This document shows, one piece after another, positions 38,184 to 47,847 of a stretch of 64,000 nt of DNA. The stretch lies in assembly GCA_964019655.1 (NCBI GenBank), contig CAXHTR010000001.1, positions 62,001-126,000 of the forward strand, written 5' to 3'. Each line of letters starts with the position of its first letter. Position 1 is the stretch's first letter. Made by a program: the position numbers and the translations under genes. The notes beneath the pieces were generated by a model. It was given only the letters and a program-made list of their open reading frames with translations, did no database searches and was not told where the DNA came from. Source of the DNA: Perkinsela sp. pyNocScin1 (Eukaryota; Euglenozoa; Kinetoplastea; Prokinetoplastida; Perkinselidae).

Positions 38184-38582
38184 ATGGTTGAGCCTTTAAG
38201 AGACCGTTTCGGCATTGAAATGAAAGGCTGTACGGATCTGTGGTGGGACGCACCGAAACGGCGCATCGTCGACGCAAAGCGCCGCGATGGGTGCAGTTAT
38301 CAAGCCATTCACGATGATATGGTGACGCTATATGGTGAAGGTAACGCCCCATCTCCAAGCACGATTGGTCGATATGTGCGGTTCAAAGCAGTGTGGCTCG
38401 AGCGAATGCGCCGCAACAATAGAATCGGTGAAATCGATATAAATGCCGATGCATTTGGCCTCCCACAGGAGTATTTTCAAGTGGCAGGTCATGCTGGCGA
38501 GCCTCGTATCGATGATCATGTCGGTCATCAGAATCCCAACCGCGAAGACTTGCTTTCAGCTCGATGCAGATACCTCATTTGA
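38184..38582 (+). mobile_element. Helix-turn-helix-like frame, transposon debris
   Basis: A 132-codon frame with KRRIVDAKRRDGCSYQAIHD and SPSTIGRYVRFK looks like a DNA-binding helix-turn-helix of a transposase. The start (IEMKGCTDLWWDAPKRR) recurs in decayed form at about 32793-32850 (IEMTCCTTLWVDAPERQ). The family could not be settled. Confidence 0.4.
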
Positions 38583-38779
38583 GTCTCACCGGCAGACCTG
38601 TGGCTTCCCTTTGTGCTCTGTCACCGGCTTCCCTTCTTCGATGAGGGATCCTTACGCCCCCATTCCATCACTGCATACGAATTTAAAGTCTCATCGTATC
38701 ACTGTAATACGCATGCACAGGGATTCGGATGATGCGTCTGTCCACGCTGTGAGCAAAAGATCAACTACTTCTTTCATAC

Positions 38780-39520
38780 AGCCCAGACTTCAAACCCATG
38801 AAAAGCTGCCGAAAATCGGCACAACGGCTTCGCCATTTCCCCATTCTTTGCATATTGATGAGGGCACTGACAGAAGAGGGAAGTGTCAGCTTGTCGGATG
38901 CGTGCGGTACATTTTGGGATGGCGCATCTACAAGCGTATTGTTTTCTGTAAAGAGTTTAAAGTTGAAAAAACAGGAGAAGCGATCACAGTAGTTGTACGA
39001 GAGCTCATACAGAAATATGGTAAACCTTGGTCTAAACTCGGCGCGATATCTACTGATGGTTGTATGACCAACTATGGTCCTAAAATTGGAGTTATTGCAC
39101 GCTTGCGGCGTTACAATCCAGATATAAGTGACACGAGTTGCTATATTCACCGCTTCGCACTCTGTATCAAGAGCTTTCAAGCTGGCCTTAAGTCTGCGAC
39201 GAACACGATTCAGTGCCTTGCAACCTATTTCGGGACAAGATAAAAAGCCAAGAAGAGCATTTTACGCCCTATGCGAAGAGACATCGCTTCATTCTTACGT
39301 GGCTGGCATGCAGATGTTGGAAAATCTCGCGATAGCGTTTGATTCCGAGGTTTTCCAGACTTACCTCACATACCTCACTGATGTTCTTCCGTTGATAGAC
39401 AAAGTGTCAACGAAACTTCAAGGTGACTATCGAACGATAGTGGAATCCACTAAGCTTCTGCGGGATTTCAAAACAGAAATCGTCTTAAGACGCTTGGGCT
39501 TCGAAAGGGCTTCTTAGAGG
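38780..39520 (+). mobile_element. hAT (ZBED5/SCAND3-like) transposase core
   Basis: It begins with a Tc1-like tail remnant, then SLHIDEGTDRRGKCQLVGCV (first-Asp block, the aligned Asp kept). RYILGWRIYKRIVFC, GAISTDGCMTNYGPKIGVIA (the second-Asp block) and SCYIHRFALCIKSF (the C-H segment) follow. After a frameshift near 39240 it reads YALCEETSLHSYVAG and KVSTKLQGDYRTIVES. This is the best preserved central part of the family. The C-terminal dimerisation part is missing; one lies at 24420. Confidence 0.72.
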
Positions 39521-39630
39521 TGAAGGGTCTTGGACTTCTTTTTGAATTTAGAGCGCGAAATTTGAGCATCTAGATGCGCTCAGCGTTACCCAAATAAACT
39601 TTGACTCGCGGACGCTGTGATTCATACGAT

Positions 39631-39840
39631 TTCTCGGGAACTGCATTCTCCCACTTTTAATGAGCACAGAGTCTCAAAATGAATGCTCTCCTGAGCTCTG
39701 AATGGAGTCGCCTCACCCAATAACCCAATAGAGGTAAAAAGTTGTCTCAGTCCATGCAAAGCCTCGTAATTTGTGAAGTTTCATTGCATTCAAACTTCTA
39801 ATCATTCGCATCATGTTGGAAAGCGAAAAGTTTGTAAAGT
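39631..39840. repeat. Dispersed repeat element, copy 3
   Basis: It starts with TTCTCGGGAACTGCATTCTC and has ATGAGCACAGAGTCTCAA, then the 75-bp core at 39744-39815. It lacks the 80-bp SRRLDALSM block of copies 1 and 2. Confidence 0.7.
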
Positions 39841-40358
39841 GGACTCTCACCCTACTACAGGGGTATTCAGAATTCGAGATGAGGCAACAACACTGGCCCT
39901 TCGGCGACGCCAGCTCTGGGAAATTAAAACACATAAAAAGTGCCAAGCGCTCTCGTGCAGACATCGAGCGTCTTCTGATATGCGCTTGCTCAGCGGATGG
40001 GCCCAGCTACGATGATGTGCTGAATGACTGGCAGCCACATGCCTCACATAGGCGGTTTTCTCGTAGGCCTCGAGGTGGTTAAGACATGCAAAGGACGTTG
40101 GTTGGTTCCCATCGACTAAGGGTAAGTGAAGCTTGCGCAGTCGTTGTAGCAAATGGAAATGTGAAAGTTCACCTGAGGATGAGTCGCCGCCGTCGCCTTC
40201 GAAGGGTCTCCAAAAGAAAACACCGGCCAATTCAACCCCGCGGTCTCAAGTCTACCTGGAGTTCTTATTCTCCATAACAACGAATGGAGAACCCGTAAAT
40301 TCTTGCTTCTTTTCTGCTCATGCGAATGCCAAACGTTACGAGCTCTTTCTTCTTTTAG

Positions 40359-41090
40359 TTGATTTACATGAACGGCAACACGGAATCATTTATGTCGACC
40401 CCAGCAGAGGTGCAGAACTCCAGGCCAATGGGCCGAGATCGTAATTGGCATCAGGGCTTCCACTGCGTAGGGTTCATACCGAACACGGATCTTCATTCTG
40501 TGCGGGCTGAATGTTTCCTGTGCCGCGGTCCTACTGCCTCTTTACTTCGAAATAGAATGATGAAGCGAAACCATCTCAAGCGACATTTCATAGCTCAACA
40601 TTGCAGGATCGGGGACGTGTGGGTACCCGAGGAGCTCGAAGTTTCGTTGGATTCCTTGCGGCTGATGATTTCCCACAGATCGAGCGCAGCTACCGCTTTA
40701 TAATGGACTGGTGGTAGAGGGTCCTTTGTTTACAGTAGCAATGATCTTGGGCACGCCATGAATTCGAAAGTGCCGCCATCGCCCTTTCTACCCTGTCTGC
40801 GACGCTGCTTACCCAAGCACACGAGAAGCTGAAAGCTTTGTTCAGCAAGCCTTGCAGTGCCACCAAGCCCGAGCGCTCAGCTCGGCGAAGATGGTTTGAC
40901 GCGTACCATCGGGTACAAGCCCATCTGTGCTGATGGAAGCAGCACCCACAGTGCCTTGCATGCGACTTTGACGACGCTAGCGAATGAATCAATGATGATG
41001 CGGTATTCATTTGCTCATCGGGAAAGCTGTAGCCCAGAAGCGGTCGGTCAGAAAAGAGCAGACTGGGATGGCGGGCGCATTTGGGGTTTT
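40359..41090 (+). mobile_element. ZBED-type fragments, copies 4 and 5
   Basis: At 40430-40700 the frame reads HSVRAECFLCRGPTASLLRN, then KRNHLKRHFIAQHC, a zinc finger of the same family. At about 40900-41060 a more decayed one follows (TLANESMMMRYSFAHRESCS), in which the Cys pair is lost. Both lack a transposase part. The second is closest to copy 3 (shared LANESM and SCSPEA/GCSPDA). Confidence 0.55.
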
Positions 41091-41318
41091 ACACACTGAA
41101 GTATCTCCGCCATTCTCGTAAGCATGCTTTGACTCGTGTGTTGGATGCCTCCGGTGAAGACCTTGCAACCCTTAAAAAAGCAGGATTTGAAAGAATCAAG
41201 GACGTTGCGGACCCGCTTTTCCGTCTCAGACTGGCACATTATTTCAGATGTGCACAAGAAAATCAACGAGACGAATGTTGCTCAACAAGGAGAGAACCGA
41301 AGCAAACACATAATTTGT

Positions 41319-41380
41319 GTGTAGTTAATGTTCTTTGGCACACGCAATTGTGTAGTTAATGTTCTTTGGCACACGCAATT
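41319..41380. repeat. 31-bp exact tandem duplication
   Basis: GTGTAGTTAATGTTCTTTGG plus CACACGCAATT occurs twice in direct succession with no mismatch. A very recent duplication or a joining artefact. Confidence 0.85.
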
Positions 41381-41391
41381 TGTAAAATCAA

Positions 41392-41717
41392 TGTCTGACT
41401 ACGCTGCGAGGTTGGAGCGCACTGTTCGCTTGCTCGATGATGCGGACGCGCAGGCCCTTGGGCACATCGGTGTGGCATTGCTCGCCAGCGCCCGGCGAGA
41501 AAAAGAGGCACGCGAGCTCTATGAACTTCGAAAAGACCAGCACACCATCAACAAACAGCGATTGGTGTCTGAGGCTCTTTTTGCGTCGAATGGCCCGAAC
41601 CAAGAAGGGCCCGTGGCCGCATCTCCCGCACCTTTGAACTGCTCTGTATCCCCGCAGCTAATGCCCGCGCTTCATCTCTTGCACCTCCTGCGCGCGCTGC
41701 ATCGCCCGAAGTCTTAG
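41392..41717 (+). other. Unrecognised open frame at the end of the transposon region
   Basis: From the ATG at 41392 the frame reads MSDYAARLERTVRLLDDADA, with a helical, Arg/Ala-rich stretch and then Pro/Ala/Leu-rich sequence. No family is recognised. It may be a non-functional remnant; the plus orientation fits the transposon debris. Confidence 0.2.
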
Positions 41718-42049
41718 TCCGCGATGTATCCCCAGGTCATCGTGCGCGCGCTGCGTCTCTAGCCCCTCATGCGCGCGAACCCACAGGTTCGAACACAGCG
41801 AACGAGACCTGGTTATCGTTACTATTCGATCGTGTCCATCCTACAGCCCTGAATTGAATCCCGAATGCGCGCGCTTCTGCGCTTTTCCCCTGTCCGCGAT
41901 GGCCTGTCCGTTCAGCTATGGATTCCACCGCTCTGCCATTCTATTCGTAAAGAAAATATAAAGCAAATCAAACGTACTCAGCACACTTCACCGCCCTCTG
42001 CTTCACGGAGTTTAATTAACGGTCATTTCTCTTGTATATTCTGATGCAC
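41718..42049. other. Boundary between transposon region and housekeeping array
   Basis: About 330 bp. It contains GC-rich runs of GCGCGC type and, at 41843-41866, a short SPELNP-coding Tc1 remnant. From 42050 onward no transposon sequence is seen. Confidence 0.5.
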
Positions 42050-42292
42050 TTAGCGCAGCCGGCGTGCCTCTCTGTCGGTCTCCATGAGCGCGAGAACGTC
42101 GTCTTTGCGGCACGGGCCCTTGACGTTGCGGATGATTGTGCGGCCGCTCTCCTGCATGGAGCCGTCTTCGGCGAGGAGGCGCACGCGCACCTGCGTGACA
42201 CCGCCGCGGCTGCCGGTGCGGCCGAGGACTTCGATGACCTGTGCGAGGCGGGCGTGATCAGCGTGCTGGACGACAACGTCTTCTTTTGCCAT
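42050..42292 (-). CDS. RPS28: 40S ribosomal protein eS28
   Basis: Encodes 80 residues, slightly longer than the usual 64-69. The core [19 protein letters not shown], then [11 protein letters not shown] and the end [11 protein letters not shown] are diagnostic for eS28, an OB-fold protein of the small-subunit head near the mRNA exit. The start at 42292 ([16 protein letters not shown]) gives the normal N-terminus; the frame is open further upstream without similarity. A small insert (AEDGSMQES) sits in the loop before GRTI. The bases before the ATG are strongly pyrimidine-rich. It is the first conserved gene after the transposon region. Confidence 0.95.
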   Translation of the reverse strand: MAKEDVVVQHADHARLAQVIEVLGRTGSRGGVTQVRVRLLAEDGSMQESGRTIIRNVKGPCRKDDVLALMETDREARRLR

Positions 42293-42754
42293 TGTGTGAT
42301 GTAAAAAAGCGGAGAAAGGGAAAGTAGATAAAGAAGATAGGAAAGTGATGTTAGAGGTTCTGCCTGAAAACAGACGCAACTTTTTGAAAAACGATGCGTT
42401 GTGGTCGGATATGACCGAAGTTGAGTGACTTGCAGGCATCACCTCGAGAAGCTTGGGACACACCGTTTTTCACTTTTATACGGGTAATGACGCTTCTGAT
42501 AGTCTTCGAATGGCTCCGGGCATTGACTTGATAGAAGAAGAACTGCATTCCTCGTAAATAGCGAAAATCTGAATTTTGTTCTCTCTTTCGAGTTCCAAAG
42601 CCCTGCAACAGACACTCAAAAGGTAATGAATCCTTACTCCTTCCCTTATGTGCTAAGTATTCATCAACAGCATCCGAGGGGCTATTCAGTGTCCGTTCCC
42701 AGAATCAGCTTCTCCTTCTCACAAGATGCCCCAGCTCCCAGAGAATGGAACAAG

Positions 42755-43804
42755 CTATATCCCCAAGGCCTTCACCGCCTGCCGGTGCTTCGAGGTCTTC
42801 ATATGCGCGCCCAGCTCCTTCTCAGTCTGAAATGTCTTCCCGCACGGCTGGCACGGGAACCCCACTGGCTGCTCTTCCGCCTCGATGTCCAGCTCCGAGA
42901 GCGCCTCGAGCACCGCCGCCGCGCGGTCCGCCGGGGCGGACTTTTTGGCCCCGTCGCCCGGCTTCCGCGTCTGCGCCATCTGCCCCCACAGGAGCTCAAC
43001 GTATAAGTTTTCCTTTTCGCTGTCTGACTCGCTCGAAATTTCCTCCTGGGCGCTCGCGCGGAGCCTTTCGAGCTCAGCGCGCCGCTTCTCGGCCTGGCGC
43101 GCAGCTGCCTGCCGCTGCTTGTCCTCGCGGGCCGCCCTGCGCCGCAGGAGCGCGGCGCCAAAGCGCGGGTCGTGCGACTGGACGTGCTTCACGAGGAGCC
43201 GCACAGTCATCGTGTACGATTTCTTCTTGTGCGCGCGTATTGCGCTGTTCTCCTGCGCCATCGCGCGGCGCTCGTAGCGGCACGTCGCCTGGTGCTCGGG
43301 GTAGGTGTCGCACCACGCGAAGCTCTGCCGGCTCGTGAACTCGCGCCAGCACTCGTAAAAGCGCAGGACGTCGTCGCTGTCTGTTTGCGAAGTGCCAAAG
43401 GACGGCAGGGGTGGGGTATTTTTTCCACCTTTGGGCTCATTTGCCCGTACATTGTCAAAGACATTTCGGAACACTGCGAAAAAGCCGCCGGTGGCGTCGT
43501 GCACGCCGCTAAAGCAGTCGGAGCGGAAGTAGGGGAAGAGCCAGCTCTCGGCGTCCTCGGCGGCCGCGTCGTCGCCGTAGAGCACGGCGTTCTTGTGGCT
43601 GTCGTACCACGCGCGCTCCTTCTCGTCCGAGAGCGTCTCGTAGGCCTCGACAATTGTCTTGAACATCTGCTCGGCGGCGGGCGTCGGGTTCTTGTCGGGG
43701 TGGTACTCGAGGGCGAGGCGGCGGTACGCCGTCTTGATCTCAGCGGCCGTCGCGGACTGGGCGATGTTCAGGACGTCGTAGTAGCACCGCTTTGTTGTGC
43801 TCAT
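42755..43804 (-). CDS. DNAJC21/Jjj1-type J-domain protein
   Basis: Encodes 349 residues. Residues 1-70 are a J domain (YYDVLNIAQSATAAEIKTAY, with HPD in YHPDKNP). A Jjj1-type middle follows (FYECWREFTSRQSFAWCD, then the basic helix with KKKSYTMTVRLLVKHVQSHD and DPRFGAAL). The C-terminus has one C2H2 zinc finger (CQPCGKTFQTEKELGAHMK, then SKH). This order defines DNAJC21/Jjj1, a cytosolic Hsp70 partner needed to recycle shuttling factors from the 60S ribosome. Yeast Jjj1 is about 590 residues, so this is a compact version with one finger. The neighbour is eS28. Confidence 0.9.
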   Translation of the reverse strand: MSTTKRCYYDVLNIAQSATAAEIKTAYRRLALEYHPDKNPTPAAEQMFKTIVEAYETLSDEKERAWYDSHKNAVLYGDDAAAEDAESWLFPYFRSDCFSGVHDATGGFFAVFRNVFDNVRANEPKGGKNTPPLPSFGTSQTDSDDVLRFYECWREFTSRQSFAWCDTYPEHQATCRYERRAMAQENSAIRAHKKKSYTMTVRLLVKHVQSHDPRFGAALLRRRAAREDKQRQAAARQAEKRRAELERLRASAQEEISSESDSEKENLYVELLWGQMAQTRKPGDGAKKSAPADRAAAVLEALSELDIEAEEQPVGFPCQPCGKTFQTEKELGAHMKTSKHRQAVKALGI

Positions 43805-44356
43805 AGGGATGGCATGGAGAAGTAGAGGACGAGGAAAGTGGGAAAAGTATGAGATTTTGGGAGTTTATGGGAGAAGAAGTTATTGAGAAACATTGTCATG
43901 AGCTGAATAGAATACACACGGAGTTGGCAGTGGCTTTCTTCCAGGTGGGCTGATCGGCAGATGATTGACGAGCGCTTGACACCTGGAAAGTCTTGTCTTC
44001 TAGTCATCTTTCGAGTTCAGTGCACAGAGACTCAATTTCATTCAGATTGGGCCAACGCACTGTTTCTCAGCCTTTTGATACTTTTGACCTAGCTGACTAC
44101 AGCTGCATGCTATGAACTGTCAATTGACTCCGAAATCCCCTTAGCATTAGGCCGATGCATGGCGATATGCCTACGGAATATGGCTCATTTGGGCTAGTGA
44201 CTTGTCGACTGACCCTCAAAGTGTGTCTCTTTTATGATGTTAAGAAGCACTGAACAAGCTGAGCCTTCATGAGGGGAAGGAGCTCCAATGCTCTCCCAAT
44301 AACTAATGCTCACCATCACTCATTCAATCTTCAACCAATCTGTACTACTCAGCCCC
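43805..44356. other. Intergenic gap, no gene seen
   Basis: About 550 bp. Pyrimidine-rich on the minus strand just before the J-protein gene. No conserved frame or RNA gene is recognised. Confidence 0.5.
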
Positions 44357-46717
44357 CTACATCGGCCCATGCCTCGTAAACTTGCTCTGCTGGTGAACGT
44401 CCTGGAAGTCCCAGCGCGTCTTTCTTCTAAAATTGAACTGCGTCGGGAAGATCTCCGGGTGCGGCCCCGCGTACGCCATGTCGTAGCTCGGGTGCCTGCC
44501 GCGCGCGTACTCCTTGTACTTGCGGTCGAACGGCGCTGGCATCTTCACGGGCGTCATCGGCGCCGTGCGGTCACGCCACGTCGCGTGGTAGCCCTTCTGG
44601 ACCTCGCCGTACATGCGCGGCGCGTAGTGGATGGGGCCCTTGGTGCCCGCCTTGTCGTTCGGCTGCCGCCACTGCCCGAGCTCGCCGTACTCGTTCATGT
44701 AGCCCGTGTCGCGGTCCGGGAAGGGCAGCGCGTGGCCGACCTGCTCGCCGACGGGGTTCGGGAGCTGCGCCGACGGGTCGTGCCGCTGCTTGCACTCGGC
44801 CTGGTGGCGGTACTGGAAGTTCATGAGCTCCTGCGTCCCCCGCATCTGGACGCCAATAACTGCATAATCTTTCTCGATGAGCCGCTTCGTCTCTTCAGAG
44901 ACGCGAACAGCGTAGCGGTCGCCCCACACGAGCATGCGCTTTGTGAGCTCGGCCCACATGTCGACAGAGTCATGCAACTTGTACTCTGCATAGAGAAGGC
45001 GCATGAAGCCGTCGTCCCAGGCGAAGGCGCGCTGGACGTTCTGAATGAAATAGTCGTTGCCCTTCATCGTGCGGTTCCAGACGAGGACAGCGAGGACGTG
45101 GCGGTGCACCTCGCAGGACCACTGGAAGGCCTCGATGGAGGCAATTTCACTGAGAATCGTGCCGAGAAGTTTTAGCAGCTCAGCGCGCCGCTCGTCCGAG
45201 ACTTCGCCGAGGCTCGCTTGGTGGAGGCTTTCCAGTAAGCGGACGTAGAGTACGGCGTGGGGGACCTCGCCGCGGGGTTTGAGCTGCGCGTGGAGAATTT
45301 CATAAAGCTTTTCAGGGGTAGCGCCCCCGACGACTCTATGAAAAGCCATTTTGGCTGCGATCCAGGGCTGGATGTCAATATTCTCAAAAAAGTCGGCTAT
45401 AACTTTTTCGCAGCGCTCGATGAGCGCGCAGCCTAATGTGAAACTCTCGGGGACGGGCTCGACGGGCGTGTCGTCGCGGTCCTCGGGCGCGACGCTGCTC
45501 TGCTTCACCGGGTCGAGACTTCGTACTGTGAGAATCTTCAAAAGCGTCGCGTAGGTCGTGAGGACGTACTGCTCGTTGCTGTGGAAGTTCTTGACAGTGT
45601 TGCTGAACGTCGTGCCGTCGGGGCCGAGGGCCTGGCGGGCGACCCCGAAGCGGCCGTGCGCCCACTTCTCGCTCTCGAGGTAGTCTGTTTCCAGATATGG
45701 GTCCCAGGGGTTCTGGCTTTTGATCTCTGGGGCCGGGGGCTCGGGCACGGGCGTCGGCGTCGTCGTGAGCTTCTCGTCGAGGGTGTCCAAAAAGGTGTAC
45801 ATGAGCTCAGCGTTGCCCGTGGCGCACATGGCGGCGGCCATCGAGCGGTAGATGTCGCGCGTCGTGTTAAAGCGGTTGCGGTCGACGAGGTCCATGTTGG
45901 GGTCGTGGTCGAAGTGCTTCTTCCATTTCGGTAAATGAAAGAGCTCTTCGCGAGTGAGGGAGAAGGGCACGCGGGTGATGGGCTTAGGGTCGGTCTCATT
46001 ATTTTCCAAAAAAGTCTTTTCAGTGCAGTAGCGGTTCCAGCAGGTGAAGGCGCTGTCGGCGTCGCGGGTGCGCGCGCAGAGGCGCAGGTAGCAGGCGATG
46101 AGCTTGTCGTCGGGCCAGGTCTGCTGGCGCTCCATGACCTTCCAGACGTCGTGGGCCATGTCGTTCTCGCCGCCGCGCATGAGCGTCTCCATCGCGACGC
46201 GGTAGTGCACGTGCTGGGGATTCAAGTTCTCGACGATCATGACAAAGATCCAGTGGAGGGCCTCGTGCGTCGTGTTGCGGTCGAGGCGCAGGGCCATCTT
46301 GATGCGGCGGAGGTACATGTTGAAGAGGTTGCGGTAGTCCTCGGGGGCGCGCGCGACCATCGAGTGCTGCTTGTACTCCCAGCGGTTTTGTTCCGAGTAC
46401 ATGAGGGAGTAGGTGTCGGCGCCGCGGTACCACGGCGGGAGGCCCTTGCCCTTGCGCGGGAGCATCGCGCCCATCTCGGCCCAGTGCGTGTTGGCCGCGT
46501 TCTCGAAGAAGCCAAAGTCGGTGTTGGTGAGCATGGGCATCGCGTTCGCGTAGGGGTCGAAGCCGAGCTTGCCGGCGGTGGGCTGCTCGGTGCGGTAGAG
46601 GCCGAGGCGGTTGAGCGACTTGATGCCGAGGCCCTGGCGGAGGTAGCGCATGCTCGGGTCGAACTGCTTGGGCTGGCGGAACTTGTGGATGTGCTTGGGC
46701 TGGGTGCTCTGGAGCAT
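44357..46717 (-). CDS. PPR-like mitochondrial protein, 786 residues
   Basis: Encodes 786 residues. The N-terminal third has pentatricopeptide-like helical pairs (HVHYRVAMETLMRGGENDMA, then LIACYLRLCARTRDADSAFT and CWNRY). The middle is helical, and the last 150 residues are a Pro/Arg/Tyr-rich tail (DTGYMNEYGELGQWRQ, YHATWRDRTAPMTPVKMPAP, FPTQFNFRRKTRWDFQDV). A basic N-terminus with few acids could target mitochondria. Such PPR bodies with long non-repetitive tails are typical of mitoribosome or RNA-processing proteins in protists. The exact role is not known. The large open frames on the plus strand here are shadows. Confidence 0.75.
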   Translation of the reverse strand: MLQSTQPKHIHKFRQPKQFDPSMRYLRQGLGIKSLNRLGLYRTEQPTAGKLGFDPYANAMPMLTNTDFGFFENAANTHWAEMGAMLPRKGKGLPPWYRGADTYSLMYSEQNRWEYKQHSMVARAPEDYRNLFNMYLRRIKMALRLDRNTTHEALHWIFVMIVENLNPQHVHYRVAMETLMRGGENDMAHDVWKVMERQQTWPDDKLIACYLRLCARTRDADSAFTCWNRYCTEKTFLENNETDPKPITRVPFSLTREELFHLPKWKKHFDHDPNMDLVDRNRFNTTRDIYRSMAAAMCATGNAELMYTFLDTLDEKLTTTPTPVPEPPAPEIKSQNPWDPYLETDYLESEKWAHGRFGVARQALGPDGTTFSNTVKNFHSNEQYVLTTYATLLKILTVRSLDPVKQSSVAPEDRDDTPVEPVPESFTLGCALIERCEKVIADFFENIDIQPWIAAKMAFHRVVGGATPEKLYEILHAQLKPRGEVPHAVLYVRLLESLHQASLGEVSDERRAELLKLLGTILSEIASIEAFQWSCEVHRHVLAVLVWNRTMKGNDYFIQNVQRAFAWDDGFMRLLYAEYKLHDSVDMWAELTKRMLVWGDRYAVRVSEETKRLIEKDYAVIGVQMRGTQELMNFQYRHQAECKQRHDPSAQLPNPVGEQVGHALPFPDRDTGYMNEYGELGQWRQPNDKAGTKGPIHYAPRMYGEVQKGYHATWRDRTAPMTPVKMPAPFDRKYKEYARGRHPSYDMAYAGPHPEIFPTQFNFRRKTRWDFQDVHQQSKFTRHGPM

Positions 46718-47275
46718 TTATGAAGAGAGAGAAATCGGGTGGGTGATGAAGTGATGATGAAAGTCAGGATAAAGAGAGATATTCAGGAAAGGAACACGTT
46801 AAGTGCCAAGACGAGATCGCATGCTGGTAGTGACCACTCGCAGTCGTCAATACTTACTTCAGAGTGATTTCGAGAAATGTAAACTTCTCCCCTTGATGGC
46901 ATTAATTTTCTGAGGAAACACTGCTTGACTGTCTCAAAGCGGCACGTCAGCCAAAAGAATTAGCATTGCTTCAGCGATGACTGCTGCTGTAATTCCATTG
47001 GGCAGTCATCTCATTCCTTTTTCAAGACGTTTCTTTAGAAGCGTGACTTACAGTAAGCTTTGAAAATTTTGGCTGCAAAAGCTCGAGTTCATCATCTCTG
47101 CATGAAAAAACTTCCATTCACACCTTTTAATTCTCTTCGGGGTTTCGAGGCGCAAGCAGTCACTATTTTCAGAGGCTGGGAAGCGAATTTTGCATAAAAC
47201 AAAAGAATCGACCTGTCTAGCACTGCTGCAATCCTCTTGCCAACCCTTGCCTTCGCCTATCATTACCCATTCTCT
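46718..47275. other. Intergenic gap, no gene seen
   Basis: About 560 bp, less GC-rich than its neighbours. A 71-codon minus frame at 47048-47263 has no recognisable motif. Confidence 0.5.
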
Positions 47276-47758
47276 TCAAAACACGTACATCTTATCGAAC
47301 GTGCACTTGTTCGTCACCTTCGGCACCACTGGGAGCGCCACCTTCCCGTTGCCAAAGACTTCTGCTGGGAGCGCCGAGCGCTCGTAGACCTTGTGCCGCA
47401 GGTTCGTCCCGTCGGTGCCCGCGCGCAGCGGGCACTCCGTGTGCAGCTCCGGCACCACGCGCTGGAGTTCCTTGGGCGCGAGCGAGAACGGCAGCTCGTA
47501 GACCTCGTAGTCGCGGCCCTTCCAGCGCCGCCGGCTGAACTCCTGCGCCTCGTACACGGCGAGCATGCGCGTCTTCGTGCGCGGGTCCCGGAGGTGCTGC
47601 GGCGCGAGCTGCCCGGTGCTCGAGACGCGCACGGCGCGGCCGCCGAAGCGCGAGCGCTCGTGGCGGGGGAACTTCATGTATGTAAAATGCCTCTTGCGAA
47701 CTGGCGCGCCGCGGCACTCGCGCGTGGCGAGATGGAGCAGTGCTGTAGGGGTGAGCAT
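47276..47758 (-). CDS. Small basic protein, probably mitochondrial
   Basis: Encodes 160 residues; the family is not recognised. The N-terminus MLTPTALLHLATRECRGAPV, followed by RKRH, has the basic, acid-free composition of a mitochondrial presequence. The body is Arg-rich (FPRHERSRFGGRAVRV) and then mixed (WKGRDYEVYELPFSLAPKEL). The C-terminus is NKCTFDKMYVF. Size, charge and neighbours (a PPR-like gene and a 900-residue helical protein) suit a mitoribosomal protein, but that is inference. On the minus strand TTTCTTTAATTTCTAG stands 9 bases before the ATG. Confidence 0.7.
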   Translation of the reverse strand: MLTPTALLHLATRECRGAPVRKRHFTYMKFPRHERSRFGGRAVRVSSTGQLAPQHLRDPRTKTRMLAVYEAQEFSRRRWKGRDYEVYELPFSLAPKELQRVVPELHTECPLRAGTDGTNLRHKVYERSALPAEVFGNGKVALPVVPKVTNKCTFDKMYVF

Positions 47759-47767
47759 GCGATTATT

Positions 47768-47783
47768 CTAGAAATTAAAGAAA
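47768..47783 (-). promoter_or_regulatory. Pyrimidine tract plus AG before a start codon
   Basis: Minus-strand TTTCTTTAATTTCTAG, nine bases upstream of the ATG at 47758. It has the form of a trans-splice acceptor; no spliced-leader gene was seen to support this. Confidence 0.35.
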
Positions 47784-47847
47784 TACTTTGAAGATTCAAA
47801 AGATTTTCCGAAAATTAACAGAGAATCTCTGCAAGTTGCACATTTGG

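Noticed and set aside
15600-41090. Bacterial contamination as the source of the IS30-like sequences
   Set aside because: The copies are decayed, interleaved with hAT and Tc1 elements and flank an intact LRR gene of the local family.
41890-41945. Minus-strand TGGCAGAGCGGTGGAATCC, resembling a tRNA D-arm
   Set aside because: No acceptor pairing and no proper T-arm could be found at the right distance.
44306-46723. Long plus-strand frames (289 and 262 codons) antisense to the PPR-like gene
   Set aside because: Val/Ala/Arg-rich shadows without motifs; the minus strand holds one continuous 786-codon frame.
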